Assembly (NCBI GenBank): GCA_003280265.1
Contig: QCFJ01000004.1
Coordinates: 1 to 49,469 of the forward strand
Direction of reading: 5' to 3'
Source: Prochlorococcus sp. AG-363-G03
GTDB lineage: Bacteria; Cyanobacteriota; Cyanobacteriia; PCC-6307; Cyanobiaceae
Length of the DNA: 49,469 nucleotides
Each line of letters begins with the position of its first letter. The stretch's first letter is position 1. The notes beneath the pieces are model-generated. The model searched no databases, was not told where the DNA came from, and saw only the letters and a program-made list of their open reading frames with translations. Made by a program: the position numbers and the translations under genes. Shown piece after piece: positions 11,535 to 21,505 of this stretch.

Positions 11535-12710
11535 ATGACATTGCAACCTGCCTCGGGTGCGCGCGACTTAAATCCTCAGCAAGTAAGAAAAAACCATCTC
11601 ATTGCATCAAAACTTTCATCTTTATATCAACTATGGGGATATGAGCGAATATCACCACCACATATTGAACGTCTAGACACACTTATGGCAGCTGGTGGAA
11701 TTTCGAACAACGAAATACTAAAAATCGTTTCTGATGAACCTCTCGGATTAAGACCTGAAATAACAGCTTCAATTGTTCGTGCCGCATCAACTAGATTTAA
11801 TAAATACGAAAGGCCACTTCGTTTATGGTCAACAGGAACTTCTTTTAAATGTAATCAAAACATTGATGGTGGTATTGATATTGAAGAGTCATTTCAAAGC
11901 GGAGTTGAGTTGATAGGAACTAAAGCTATTAATGCAGAGATAGAACTTCTATCTCTGCTGATCGAATCATTAGAAGTAATTGAAATTGATCAGAAATATA
12001 AATTGACATTGCTTATTGGAAATACATATCTATTAGAACTTATTTTAAGCTCATTTGATTCAAGCAAACAGGACCAAATTAAAAATATTCTCTGCGATCT
12101 TGATTACATAGCATTGAGTACACTTAATGTAAGAGATGAACAAAAAATGTTTATAAAAAATATAATGAATTTGAGAGGTTCACCAGATAAAGTATTAACT
12201 AATCTAAAAAATATTTATGACTCAAATTCTTACATTGATTATCTACAGGAATTATTTAAAATTATTGAACCATTAGCTAAAGAGAAAAGGATAAATGTAC
12301 AACTAGACCCTACATTAGGAACGAAATACAAATTATATAGTGGATTGACATTTTCTCTTGTTTCATCATCATCAAGTGCGCCTATTATCCTAGCTAAAGG
12401 CGGTAGATATGATGATTTAGTAAAGAAATTTAGCTCAAGCGATCATAATTGCTTCGGAATTGGATTTAGTATTAGCATTGATAAAGTTAGAGAATTAGTA
12501 TCCTCAAGCGAGGAAATAGAAATTAATAAAGAAAAAGTATTAATAGCCTATAAGCAAAGTGCAAGTTTGTATAAAGCCTTGAAACGCCAAAAAGAATTTC
12601 ATACTCAAGGGATTGTTTCCCTAATTTCACATGAACCTTTAAAGACAAATGATGCAACAGATCAACTTTTAAAATCCAACAGATGTACTAAAATTCAATG
12701 GATAGATTGA
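11535..12710 (+). CDS. hisZ: ATP phosphoribosyltransferase regulatory subunit (HisRS paralog)
   Basis: GARDLNPQQ...LGLRPEITASIVRAAS and GGRYDDLVKKF; short HisRS-like without anticodon-binding domain. Confidence 0.88.
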   Translation: MTLQPASGARDLNPQQVRKNHLIASKLSSLYQLWGYERISPPHIERLDTLMAAGGISNNEILKIVSDEPLGLRPEITASIVRAASTRFNKYERPLRLWSTGTSFKCNQNIDGGIDIEESFQSGVELIGTKAINAEIELLSLLIESLEVIEIDQKYKLTLLIGNTYLLELILSSFDSSKQDQIKNILCDLDYIALSTLNVRDEQKMFIKNIMNLRGSPDKVLTNLKNIYDSNSYIDYLQELFKIIEPLAKEKRINVQLDPTLGTKYKLYSGLTFSLVSSSSSAPIILAKGGRYDDLVKKFSSSDHNCFGIGFSISIDKVRELVSSSEEIEINKEKVLIAYKQSASLYKALKRQKEFHTQGIVSLISHEPLKTNDATDQLLKSNRCTKIQWID

Positions 12711-12840
12711 TATCATTAACCTATATCTTTTAAATAATTGTCAGGAATTGAAAACTATTGAGCGTTAATCAATAAAACTTTTGCTCTTAACACCTAAATA
12801 TAAATTTGTATCGCTATGATGATAAAAATTTAGTTAAGTC

Positions 12841-14745
12841 ATGCCTGTTAAAGAAGAAGGAACTATTCTAATTCACACAGAAAATATATTTCCAATAATA
12901 AAGAAAGCAGTCTACTCAGATCATGAAATATTCATTAGAGAGCTTATAAGTAACTCCGTAGATGCAATCAAGAAGAGAAAAATGGCCGCCTTTGCAGGAG
13001 ATTGTGTCGCATCTGAAGATGAAAAGATAAAAATCTCAATTGATAGAGAGCATAAGACATTGACAATTAGTGACAATGGAATAGGAATGACTAGCGATGA
13101 AATCAAAAAATATATTAATCAAGTAGCTTTCTCAAGTGCAGAAGAATTTCTTGAAAAATATAAGCAACCTGATGACGGTTTCATTGGTCATTTTGGACTC
13201 GGTTTTTATTCAAGTTTTATGGTGGCAGAAGAAGTTGAAATAATAACTAAATCAGCAAAGAATGATTCACAAGCTATTCAATGGAAATGTAATGGTTCGC
13301 CTCAATATTCTCTTGATGAATCAGATAAAGAAGAAATAGGTACAGATATAATTTTACATTTAATGGAAGAAGAAATTGAATACATTGAACCAAGTAGGAT
13401 TAAAACATTAATAAAAAAATATTGTGATTTTATGCCGATTGAAATCTCTCTTGAAGAAGAAGTTATCAACAAAATGAATCCACCATGGAGAGAAAACAAA
13501 CAAAATCTAAAAGATGAAGATTATATTGAACTCTATAAGTACCTCTACCCTTTTCAAGGCGATCCTCTTTTATGGGTTCATCTAAACACTGACTATCCAT
13601 ATAATTTGCAAGGTATATTATATTTTCCAAAGATAAGTGGAAGAGCCGATTGGGAGAGTGGTGAAATCAAACTTTTCTGTAATCAGGTATTTGTAAGTGA
13701 CTCAATTAAAGAAATTGTTCCTAGATACCTATTACCTTTGAGGGGAGTAATTGATTCAACCGACATACCCTTAAATGTAAGCAGAAGCGCATTACAATCA
13801 GATAGAAGAGTTAAATCTATTGGCAACTTTATAGCAAAGAAGTTAGCCGATAAACTTAAAACATTAAAGAAAGATGAAAGCCAATTTTATGCTGATATTT
13901 GGGACTCTATATCTCCTTTTATAAAAATAGGTGCTATGGAAGATGAGAAATTTTCCGAGCAAGTAAAAGAGATAATTTTGTATTCCACAACTAAAAACAT
14001 CTCAGAAGATAATGAAAGCACTGAAGAACTAATAAAATCTGGTTCCAAGACTTTTACCACCCTTGATGGTTATAAGAATAGGCTCACTGATGAGAATAAA
14101 AAGGTATTATATTCAACGGATGAAGTCTCTCAATCAACTGCACTCAATATGTGGACTTCACAAGGCAAAGAAGTTTTAAAACTTGATACTGTAATTGATA
14201 CCCAATTTATTCCTTGGCTAGAAGAAAAAAACAAAGACATAAATTTTGTCAGAGTCGACTCAGAACTTGATGAAAGTCTTAAAGATGATTCGCCTGAAAT
14301 TGCAGATAAAGATGGAAATACAAAGTCAGAAACGCTAAAAAAAATTATTAGTTCAGCTCTAAACAATGAAAAAGTGACGGTACAAGTTCAAAGCCTTAAA
14401 GGTGAAAATTCTCCCCCTTCATTAATATTATTACCAGAGCAAATGAGAAGAATTAATGACATAACAGCATTAATGGAACAGAAACTACCTGGTTTACCTG
14501 AATATCACAATTTAATCGTCAATTCAAACCATCCACTTATTCAAGGATTACTAAAGTTAAATTCCAACCCAATAGTTATTGAAGGATCTAACAATTCCGA
14601 AGAAGGGCAGTTAGCTAGCGAAATCGCTATACATGTTTATGAGATGGCAAAACTTTCAATTGGTGGTCTCGAGAATAAAGATATCGCAGCTTTTCAAACT
14701 AGGAATGCTGAGGTTTTAGGAAAATTAATGCAAAAATTCGTTTAA
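12841..14745 (+). CDS. htpG: Hsp90 chaperone HtpG
   Basis: FIRELISNSVDAIKKRK, DNGIGMT, GHFGLGFYSSFMVA, PLNVSRSALQSD. Confidence 0.97.
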   Translation: MPVKEEGTILIHTENIFPIIKKAVYSDHEIFIRELISNSVDAIKKRKMAAFAGDCVASEDEKIKISIDREHKTLTISDNGIGMTSDEIKKYINQVAFSSAEEFLEKYKQPDDGFIGHFGLGFYSSFMVAEEVEIITKSAKNDSQAIQWKCNGSPQYSLDESDKEEIGTDIILHLMEEEIEYIEPSRIKTLIKKYCDFMPIEISLEEEVINKMNPPWRENKQNLKDEDYIELYKYLYPFQGDPLLWVHLNTDYPYNLQGILYFPKISGRADWESGEIKLFCNQVFVSDSIKEIVPRYLLPLRGVIDSTDIPLNVSRSALQSDRRVKSIGNFIAKKLADKLKTLKKDESQFYADIWDSISPFIKIGAMEDEKFSEQVKEIILYSTTKNISEDNESTEELIKSGSKTFTTLDGYKNRLTDENKKVLYSTDEVSQSTALNMWTSQGKEVLKLDTVIDTQFIPWLEEKNKDINFVRVDSELDESLKDDSPEIADKDGNTKSETLKKIISSALNNEKVTVQVQSLKGENSPPSLILLPEQMRRINDITALMEQKLPGLPEYHNLIVNSNHPLIQGLLKLNSNPIVIEGSNNSEEGQLASEIAIHVYEMAKLSIGGLENKDIAAFQTRNAEVLGKLMQKFV

Positions 14746-14790
14746 TCTCAACCTTATTTGATAGAATATAAAAACGAATAAAGTTAAAAA

Positions 14791-15027
14791 ATGTCTAGGG
14801 TTTGCCAACTTACAGGTACTAGAGCTAACAACGGAATGTCAGTCAGCCATTCCCATATTAGAACCAAGAAATTGCAGCAAGCAAATTTGCAGCAACGTAG
14901 ACTCTGGTGGGAAGAAGAGAACAAATGGGTCAATATAAGACTAACCACAAGAGCACTAAAAACTATTCAGAAGAAGGGACTAGGAAACTATGCCAAATCA
15001 TTAGGGGTAGATTTAAACAAACTTTAA
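14791..15027 (+). CDS. rpmB: 50S ribosomal protein L28
   Basis: [39 protein letters not shown]. Confidence 0.97.
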   Translation: MSRVCQLTGTRANNGMSVSHSHIRTKKLQQANLQQRRLWWEEENKWVNIRLTTRALKTIQKKGLGNYAKSLGVDLNKL

Positions 15028-15045
15028 ATTTGATTTGTTAATCAA

Positions 15046-15600
15046 ATGAAAAGAAGAAGATTTATAAAATCTTTTGTTTTATTTTCCAGTATTTTATTTA
15101 TAAAACCTTCAAGATTATTTGCAAGTATAAATTCGGTTAGAATTGGTCAAAGAGCCCCTCTTTTTTTATTAAATGGTTTCAACAAAGCCAATCCCAATAA
15201 AAAGCAATGGTCTCTAGATAATTTTTCTGGTGAATGGTTAATTTTATATTTTTATCCTAAGGATTTCTCTAGCGGTTGTACATTACAAGCCAAAGGATTT
15301 CAAGATAATCTTTCTAAGTTTAAAAAACTTAATTCCTCCGTAGTTGGAATCTCTGCTGACAATGAAAAAGAACATGAATCATTTTGTACATCCGAAAACC
15401 TTGGATACACCTTACTTACAGATACAACAGGAGAGATAAGTAAATCATATGATTCATGGTTGGATCCCTATTCAAAAAGAAATACATTTATGATCAATCC
15501 AAAGGGTATAGTTGTATATAAATGGATAGGGGTAAGACCCATAGGACATGCTCAAGAGGTTTTAGAAGAGCTTATTAAACAAAAGAAAATGTATGCATGA
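15046..15600 (+). CDS. Bcp/PrxQ-type peroxiredoxin with twin-arginine signal-like N terminus
   Basis: YFYPKDFSSGCTLQAKGF peroxidatic-Cys motif; N terminus MKRRRFIKSFVLFSSILFIKPSRLFA. Confidence 0.88.
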   Translation: MKRRRFIKSFVLFSSILFIKPSRLFASINSVRIGQRAPLFLLNGFNKANPNKKQWSLDNFSGEWLILYFYPKDFSSGCTLQAKGFQDNLSKFKKLNSSVVGISADNEKEHESFCTSENLGYTLLTDTTGEISKSYDSWLDPYSKRNTFMINPKGIVVYKWIGVRPIGHAQEVLEELIKQKKMYA

Positions 15601-15901
15601 ACTTTCCTTGGGAACATGGTTTATCCACATTGCTACTCTTTTTGAGTGGGGGATTGCAATAATAATAATTGACCATATTTCATCAATATCTAATAACAAG
15701 GCATTAGGTTATTTCGCTTTAGCTATGTTGCCAAATTTAGCTAGCGCTATGGCCGCAATCACCTGGCATATATTTGACAATAGTATTGAATTAAAAGGAT
15801 TAGTTGTACTGCAGGCAGCTCTTACAACAATTGGAAATATATGTCTTGCTTTTGCTGCATGGAACTTGTTTAGATCTGAGTCATCACAACCAAAACAATG
15901 A
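15593..15901 (+). CDS. DUF2499-family membrane protein
   Basis: HELSLGTWFIHIATLFEWGIAI...TWHIFDN resembles DUF2499; 8-nt overlap with upstream peroxiredoxin. Confidence 0.75.
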   Translation: MHELSLGTWFIHIATLFEWGIAIIIIDHISSISNNKALGYFALAMLPNLASAMAAITWHIFDNSIELKGLVVLQAALTTIGNICLAFAAWNLFRSESSQPKQ

Positions 15902-16242
15902 ATATTTCAATTCTTAGTCTTGAATCAATTGCACGAATTGATCCTAGTCCATTCTTCATCCTTTCTTTAATTCCTTATCTCGTTTTCCTGCGTTACGCTG
16001 GGAAATCAAAAGCGATACCAAAAATATCATTTTTAGGTTTTAAGTTAACTCTCTTATTTGTATTCATGACGATAGTGTTTGCAATAATCGCACAAATTTA
16101 TTTTGAAGATGAATTAACAAATGTAGATGTACTGCACGGACTAGCAGAATCGTTTTTAACGATTAGCGATGCATTTGTTGTTTATGGTTTTGTTTTGATG
16201 CTGCAGTCAATCAAAACTAAAACAGAAGTAAAAAACTCTTAA
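15898..16242 (+). CDS. DUF3593-family membrane protein
   Basis: IARIDPSPFFILSLIPYLVFLRYAGKS...DVLHGLAESFLTISDAFVVYGF; ATGA overlap with upstream gene. Confidence 0.75.
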   Translation: MNISILSLESIARIDPSPFFILSLIPYLVFLRYAGKSKAIPKISFLGFKLTLLFVFMTIVFAIIAQIYFEDELTNVDVLHGLAESFLTISDAFVVYGFVLMLQSIKTKTEVKNS

Positions 16243-16312
16243 GAGGTGAGTAACATTTGTCGCAAAAGCATTGTTTATGGTCGATAATAAAAATATCCAA
16301 AAGGTATAAAAG

Positions 16313-16573
16313 ATGTTCACAACATTACTAGCTGCTGCTGATCCAGTGACATTTCAGTGGTCTCCAAAATGTGCCGTTGTGATGATCATTTGCAATTTAC
16401 TTGCTTATGCCATAGCTAGATCAAATATAGAAAAGCCAAACGAAGGTTTTCCTATGCCTAATTCTCAGTTCTATGGTGGACTAAGTCATGGTTCTTTTGT
16501 TGCTGCAAACTGCTTAGGCCATGTTTTAGGAATAGGTTCAATTTTGGGCCTAGCAGCAAGAGGCGTTTTATAA
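16313..16573 (+). CDS. psaK: Photosystem I reaction centre subunit PsaK
   Basis: AIARSNIEKPNEGFPMPNSQFYGG...SHGSFVAANCLGHVLGIGSILGLAARGVL. Confidence 0.9.
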   Translation: MFTTLLAAADPVTFQWSPKCAVVMIICNLLAYAIARSNIEKPNEGFPMPNSQFYGGLSHGSFVAANCLGHVLGIGSILGLAARGVL

Positions 16574-16602
16574 AACAGAAATTAAATTCCAGATTAAATA
16601 AT

Positions 16603-16640
16603 AAAAAAAGGATTATTAGTTAATAATCCTTTTTTTTTTT
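16603..16640. terminator. Intrinsic (bidirectional) terminator between convergent psaK and dxs
   Basis: AAAAAAAGGATTATTA gt TAATAATCCTTTTTTTTTTTT. Confidence 0.88.
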
Positions 16641-16655
16641 TCTATTATTAGTTAA

Positions 16656-18542
16656 TTAATTAAAATTAAATTTATCTCTAATTTGATCAGCCATCATTTC
16701 TGGTGTTAAGCCAAGGGATTCTTTACTTTGCTTTGGAGTTGCATGATCGACTAATTTATCTGGTATTCCAATTCTTAATGTGGGAACAAAAATATCATTA
16801 TCATTTAATGATTCAACGACTGCTGAACCAAACCCACCCAACAATGTGCCTTCTTCCATAGTTACTACTTTACCAATCTTTTTAGCAGCCTTATGAATAG
16901 TTTCCTCATCTAGTGGTCTTATAAAACGTGCGTTAATAACAGTGCTATTTACACCTAATTCTTTGAGTATTTCTGCTGTTTTAATTGCTGGGAAAACCAT
17001 AGAGCCATAGCCAATTATTAATAAATTATCGCCCTCTTGTATTATCTCAGCCTTACCAATTTCTAGAGCCTCCCATCCTTCCTCCATCAATGCGGACCCT
17101 TCTCCAGAGCCTCTAGGTATTCTTAGAGCTGTCGGACCATTGTGATTAATACACGTAACTAACATTCTCTGCAATTCAGACTCATCTTTTGGAGCCATAA
17201 CAGTGAAGTTAGGTACACATCTTAAATAACTAATGTCATATTGTCCTTGATGAGTAGGACCATCAGCACCAACTATTCCAGCTCTATCTAATACAAAAGT
17301 TACAGGTAAATTCTGGATTCCGATATCATGTATTAATTGGTCATATGCCCGTTGTAAAAAAGTACTATAAATAGCTACTACTGGCTTCAAACCTTCGCAA
17401 GCCATTCCTCCAGCAAGAGTTACAGCATGTTGTTCAGCTATTCCAACATCTACATATTGATCTGGAATAGCTTTCTGCAAGAGATTTAAAGCAGTGCCTT
17501 CAGCCATCGCTGCTGTAATACCAACAATATTGCTGTCTTGCTCGCAAAGCTTTACTAAAGTTTGACCAAAAACCTTACTAAAACTAGGAGGTTTAGGAGT
17601 TTTAGAAGGAATAGATTTACCTGTCGTTAAATCAAAGGAGGACTGGGCATGGTAACCAACCTGATCAGCCTCAGCATATGGATAACCTTTCCCCTTAGTA
17701 GTAGCAACATGAACCATTACTGGTCCCCCAACTTTATGCGCTGCATTAAATGTCCTAGTTAATTCAGCAATATCATGACCATCCACAGGCCCCATATAAG
17801 TAAAACCCAATTCTTCAAAAACAGCTCCAACCTTAGGAACTGCTAATCGTCTAACACTACCAGTAAAAGATTTAAATTCTTCTTGGATAGCATCTCCCAT
17901 AAAAGGAAGATTTTTCACACTTTCTTGAACACTGTCCGAAATGAATTGGACAGGTGGGCTATGCCGCATACGATTTAAATAAGTGGACAATGCACCAACA
18001 GGAGGAGAGATTGACATGTCATTGTCATTTAAAACAACCAAAAGTGGGGTTTTGGGTAGATGTCCAGCATGATTTATTGCCTCTAAAGCCATTCCACCAG
18101 TCAAGGCTCCATCACCAATTACAGCTACACACTTATAATCTTCTCCTTTTCGATCTCTAGCGATCGCCATACCAAGAGCAGCAGAAATAGATGTGCTCGC
18201 ATGCCCCGCTCCAAAATGATCAAACTTACTTTCTGTTCTTTTTAGGTAACCAGCTACTCCTTTTTGTTGCCTAAGCGAATCAAATCGCTCATATCTTCCT
18301 GTAAGTAACTTGTGAGGATAAGCTTGATGTCCTACATCCCAAATAACTTTATCGACATCTAAGTCTAAAGTCTGATAAAGAGCAATTGTTAACTCAACAA
18401 CACCAAGACCTGGACCTAAGTGCCCACCACTAGTAGAAACAACTTGAAGATGCCTTTCTCTAATTTGGCAAGCAACATCTTCCAATTCACTAATGGCCAA
18501 GCCATGAAGCTCATTCGGATGACTTAACTGGCTCAGACGCAT
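16656..18542 (-). CDS. dxs: 1-deoxy-D-xylulose-5-phosphate synthase
   Basis: [68 protein letters not shown]. Confidence 0.97.
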   Translation of the reverse strand: MRLSQLSHPNELHGLAISELEDVACQIRERHLQVVSTSGGHLGPGLGVVELTIALYQTLDLDVDKVIWDVGHQAYPHKLLTGRYERFDSLRQQKGVAGYLKRTESKFDHFGAGHASTSISAALGMAIARDRKGEDYKCVAVIGDGALTGGMALEAINHAGHLPKTPLLVVLNDNDMSISPPVGALSTYLNRMRHSPPVQFISDSVQESVKNLPFMGDAIQEEFKSFTGSVRRLAVPKVGAVFEELGFTYMGPVDGHDIAELTRTFNAAHKVGGPVMVHVATTKGKGYPYAEADQVGYHAQSSFDLTTGKSIPSKTPKPPSFSKVFGQTLVKLCEQDSNIVGITAAMAEGTALNLLQKAIPDQYVDVGIAEQHAVTLAGGMACEGLKPVVAIYSTFLQRAYDQLIHDIGIQNLPVTFVLDRAGIVGADGPTHQGQYDISYLRCVPNFTVMAPKDESELQRMLVTCINHNGPTALRIPRGSGEGSALMEEGWEALEIGKAEIIQEGDNLLIIGYGSMVFPAIKTAEILKELGVNSTVINARFIRPLDEETIHKAAKKIGKVVTMEEGTLLGGFGSAVVESLNDNDIFVPTLRIGIPDKLVDHATPKQSKESLGLTPEMMADQIRDKFNFN

Positions 18543-18662
18543 ACAACTCTGAGATTGAATATCTCCAATCTACGAGGTCTACCCTACATTTTGATAAAAA
18601 CTTGCACAAGTACAAATGGAATGTAGAAAATACATAAACCTAAAATCGGTGAAAAACTAGAT

Positions 18663-20207
18663 ATGGAGGACTATCTACAGAAAATACTAAGAGCTCGTGT
18701 TTATGACGTTGCTGAAGAAACTCCCCTAGAAAGGGCAAAAAACTTAAGTAAAAAATTTAAAAATAACATCTGGTTAAAGAGAGAAGACCTTCAACCAGTC
18801 TTTTCATTCAAATTAAGAGGTGCCTTTAATCGCATGTCTCAGTTGTCTAAAAAAGAGCTTTCCAAGGGTGTAATTGCATCAAGCGCAGGGAACCATGCGC
18901 AAGGAGTTGCGTTAAGTGCATCATTCCTTAATTGCAGATCCGTGATTGTGATGCCTTTAACAACTCCCATAATGAAGGTAAAAGCAGTTGAATCACTTAA
19001 AGCAGAAGTTATTCTTTTTGGTGAAACATATGATGAATGTTACGAAAAAGCATTAGAAATATCCAATAAAGAAAATCTAACTTTTATTCATCCTTTTGAT
19101 GATCCTGAGGTTATTGCCGGACAAGGAACAATAGGTCTTGAAATACTTAGACAAAGTCATACACCACCTGACGCAATATACATCGCAGTAGGAGGAGGAG
19201 GACTCATAGCAGGAGTAAGTGCATACGTAAAAGCAATTTGGCCAGACACAAAGATTATTGGTGTTGAACCTGAAGATGCTTGCGCAATGACACTTTCAAT
19301 AAAAGAAAACAAAACCGTTGAGCTTGAAAGTGTTGGACTTTTTGCAGACGGTGTTGCTGTACGGAAGGTAGGAGAAAAGACTTTCTCAATTTGCAAAAAG
19401 AATGTTGATGAAATGATTACAGTAAATACTGACGAAATATGCGCAGCTATAAAAGATGTTTTCGAGGATACGCGATCAATTCTAGAACCAGCAGGTGCAT
19501 TATCTATCGCTGGTTTAAAAAAACATGTTGTTAAAAATAAGTTAAAAAACAACAATCTAGTTGCCATTGCTTGTGGTGCAAATATGAACTTTGAAAGACT
19601 AAGATTTGTAGCAGAAAGAGCTGAATTAGGAGAAGAAAAGGAAGCAATGATTGCAGTCGGGATTCCTGAAAAAGCAGGAAGTTTAAAACTTCTATGTCAA
19701 ACACTTGGATCAAGAAGTTTAACTGAGTTTAGTTACAGAATGTCAGAAGGTAAAACAGCACAAATATTTATGGGTGTTGAAGTGTCGAACATAAATGACA
19801 GGGAACTATTAATAAGTGAAATAAAAAGAAAGGGTTTTGATTGTTGTGATTTAAGTAATGATGAATTGTCTAAGGTTCATCTCAGGCACATGGTTGGTGG
19901 CAGGCTACCAAGATCAATAAATCAACTATCAAATGGAGAATATAGAGAATTACTATACAGATTTGAATTTCCGGAAAGACCTGGAGCCTTAATGAGATTT
20001 GTCAATTCAATGAGACCAGAATGGACAATAAGCATTTTCCATTATCGAAACCATGGCGCTGATACTGGAAGAATAGTAATAGGAGTGCTTGTAAATGATT
20101 CCGAAATTCCAGCTTGGAATGAATTTGTTGAAAAAATAGGTTATAAAAGTTGGAAAGAGACAGATAATCCAGCATATAAATTATTTTTAGGTGCAAACTT
20201 CAATTAG
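18663..20207 (+). CDS. ilvA: Threonine dehydratase (threonine deaminase)
   Basis: LKREDLQPVFSFKLRGAFN PLP motif; AVGGGGLIAG; two C-terminal regulatory domains. Confidence 0.96.
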   Translation: MEDYLQKILRARVYDVAEETPLERAKNLSKKFKNNIWLKREDLQPVFSFKLRGAFNRMSQLSKKELSKGVIASSAGNHAQGVALSASFLNCRSVIVMPLTTPIMKVKAVESLKAEVILFGETYDECYEKALEISNKENLTFIHPFDDPEVIAGQGTIGLEILRQSHTPPDAIYIAVGGGGLIAGVSAYVKAIWPDTKIIGVEPEDACAMTLSIKENKTVELESVGLFADGVAVRKVGEKTFSICKKNVDEMITVNTDEICAAIKDVFEDTRSILEPAGALSIAGLKKHVVKNKLKNNNLVAIACGANMNFERLRFVAERAELGEEKEAMIAVGIPEKAGSLKLLCQTLGSRSLTEFSYRMSEGKTAQIFMGVEVSNINDRELLISEIKRKGFDCCDLSNDELSKVHLRHMVGGRLPRSINQLSNGEYRELLYRFEFPERPGALMRFVNSMRPEWTISIFHYRNHGADTGRIVIGVLVNDSEIPAWNEFVEKIGYKSWKETDNPAYKLFLGANFN

Positions 20208-20255
20208 ACGCGTTAATTTTGGATATCAAAAAAAATAATTTTCAACTTCAAAGTT

Positions 20256-20762
20256 ATGAGTGAGAACATACAAATTTCTATACCCGCGAAGATTGAAGCA
20301 ATCCTTTATCTAAAAGGAAGACCAACATCATCAAAAGAGATGGCTGAATTACTTGAAAAAGATATAGCTGAAATTGAAAAAGCACTCTGGGAACTCAAGG
20401 CTGGATATGCTCAGCGCGACACTTCTTTAGAAATAATTGAAAACAAAAATCATTACAGCTTGGAATTAAAACAAGGACTAGGTGAGTTGGTTCAGGATCT
20501 TCTCCCAGCAGATTTATCGATTGCGACCCTAAGAACATTGGCTACTGTTGCGCTGAAGAAGAAAATACTCCAATCAGAATTAGTTGATCTTAGAGGATCT
20601 GGAGCATACGATCACATTAAAGAACTTGTAGATAAGAATTTCGTGGAAAGAAGACGTCAAAAGGATGGTCGTTCTTTCTGGCTAACTCTTTCAGAAAAAT
20701 TTCATCAAACATTTTCCGTATTACCTGAACCAGATCAAGCAGAAGACAAAAATGCGGCATAA
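20256..20762 (+). CDS. scpB: Segregation and condensation protein B
   Basis: KIEAILYLKGRPTSSKEMAELL...TLRTLATVALKKKILQSELVDLRGSGAYDHIKELVDKNFVERR. Confidence 0.9.
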   Translation: MSENIQISIPAKIEAILYLKGRPTSSKEMAELLEKDIAEIEKALWELKAGYAQRDTSLEIIENKNHYSLELKQGLGELVQDLLPADLSIATLRTLATVALKKKILQSELVDLRGSGAYDHIKELVDKNFVERRRQKDGRSFWLTLSEKFHQTFSVLPEPDQAEDKNAA

Positions 20763-20780
20763 TATAGTACAAAAAATTAA

Positions 20781-21086
20781 TTGCTAATGGGTTACGAAAT
20801 TATTCCAACAGTTCTGCTTGTACTTTTAAAAACACTTGGAATTTATTCAACAATATTGATCATTAGGGTCCTACTGACCTGGTTCCCTAATCTTGATATG
20901 AGTAATCCCATACTCCTAAATTTATGCGCTATTACCGATCCTTACTTGAATTTTTTCAGAGGAATAATTCCTCCATTAGGAGGCTTAGATTTATCTCCTA
21001 TTTTAGCCTTTGTAGTAATAAGAGTAGTTCAAGGAATACTTGGAAATGCAGCTGCACTCGCAATGGGAGGGTTTCAAATGTATTGA
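20781..21086 (+). CDS. YggT-family (Ycf19-like) membrane protein
   Basis: IRVLLTWFPNLDMSNPILLNLCAITDPYLNFFRGIIPPLGGLDLSPILAF. Confidence 0.9.
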   Translation: MLMGYEIIPTVLLVLLKTLGIYSTILIIRVLLTWFPNLDMSNPILLNLCAITDPYLNFFRGIIPPLGGLDLSPILAFVVIRVVQGILGNAAALAMGGFQMY

Positions 21087-21097
21087 TAATTTAAAAT

Positions 21098-21427
21098 TCA
21101 ACGATTATCGCCGCTGCCTTGGATTTTCCCTCGAGATTTTCGGCTTTTCAGCTTCTGCAAGTTTGCATGAGCGACCTCTTCCAATTCATATCCCAATTCA
21201 CTAGAGAGTTGTGATATGTACCAAAGAACATCACCTAGTTCAAATTTAATTGCATCCTTACTATCTTTATCAAATACACCTTTTTTATCTCTTATAATTT
21301 TCTTAACTTTATCAGCGACCTCACCGGCCTCACCAACCAGACCTAATGTTGGATAAATAGCATTGCTACCGACTTCAGGATAAAGAGCTGTCTTGCGAGA
21401 TTCTCTTTGATAATCATTTAATTCCAT
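21098..21427 (-). CDS. MazG-like nucleotide pyrophosphohydrolase
   Basis: LGLVGEAGEVADKVKKIIRDK...FELGDVLWYISQLSSELG, EEx-D motif. Confidence 0.9.
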   Translation of the reverse strand: MELNDYQRESRKTALYPEVGSNAIYPTLGLVGEAGEVADKVKKIIRDKKGVFDKDSKDAIKFELGDVLWYISQLSSELGYELEEVAHANLQKLKSRKSRGKIQGSGDNR

Positions 21428-21505
21428 TTTTATTTACTTGAAAAATCAAAGTTGACAAATAAAACACAACCAGATGTTAGTTTTTTGTTATCACAAGCCA
21501 AATAA

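Noticed and set aside
12921-14366. Minus-strand ORFs within htpG
   Set aside because: Shadow ORFs of a conserved chaperone gene.
19157-20196. Minus-strand ORFs within ilvA
   Set aside because: Shadow ORFs; ilvA frame is continuous and conserved.
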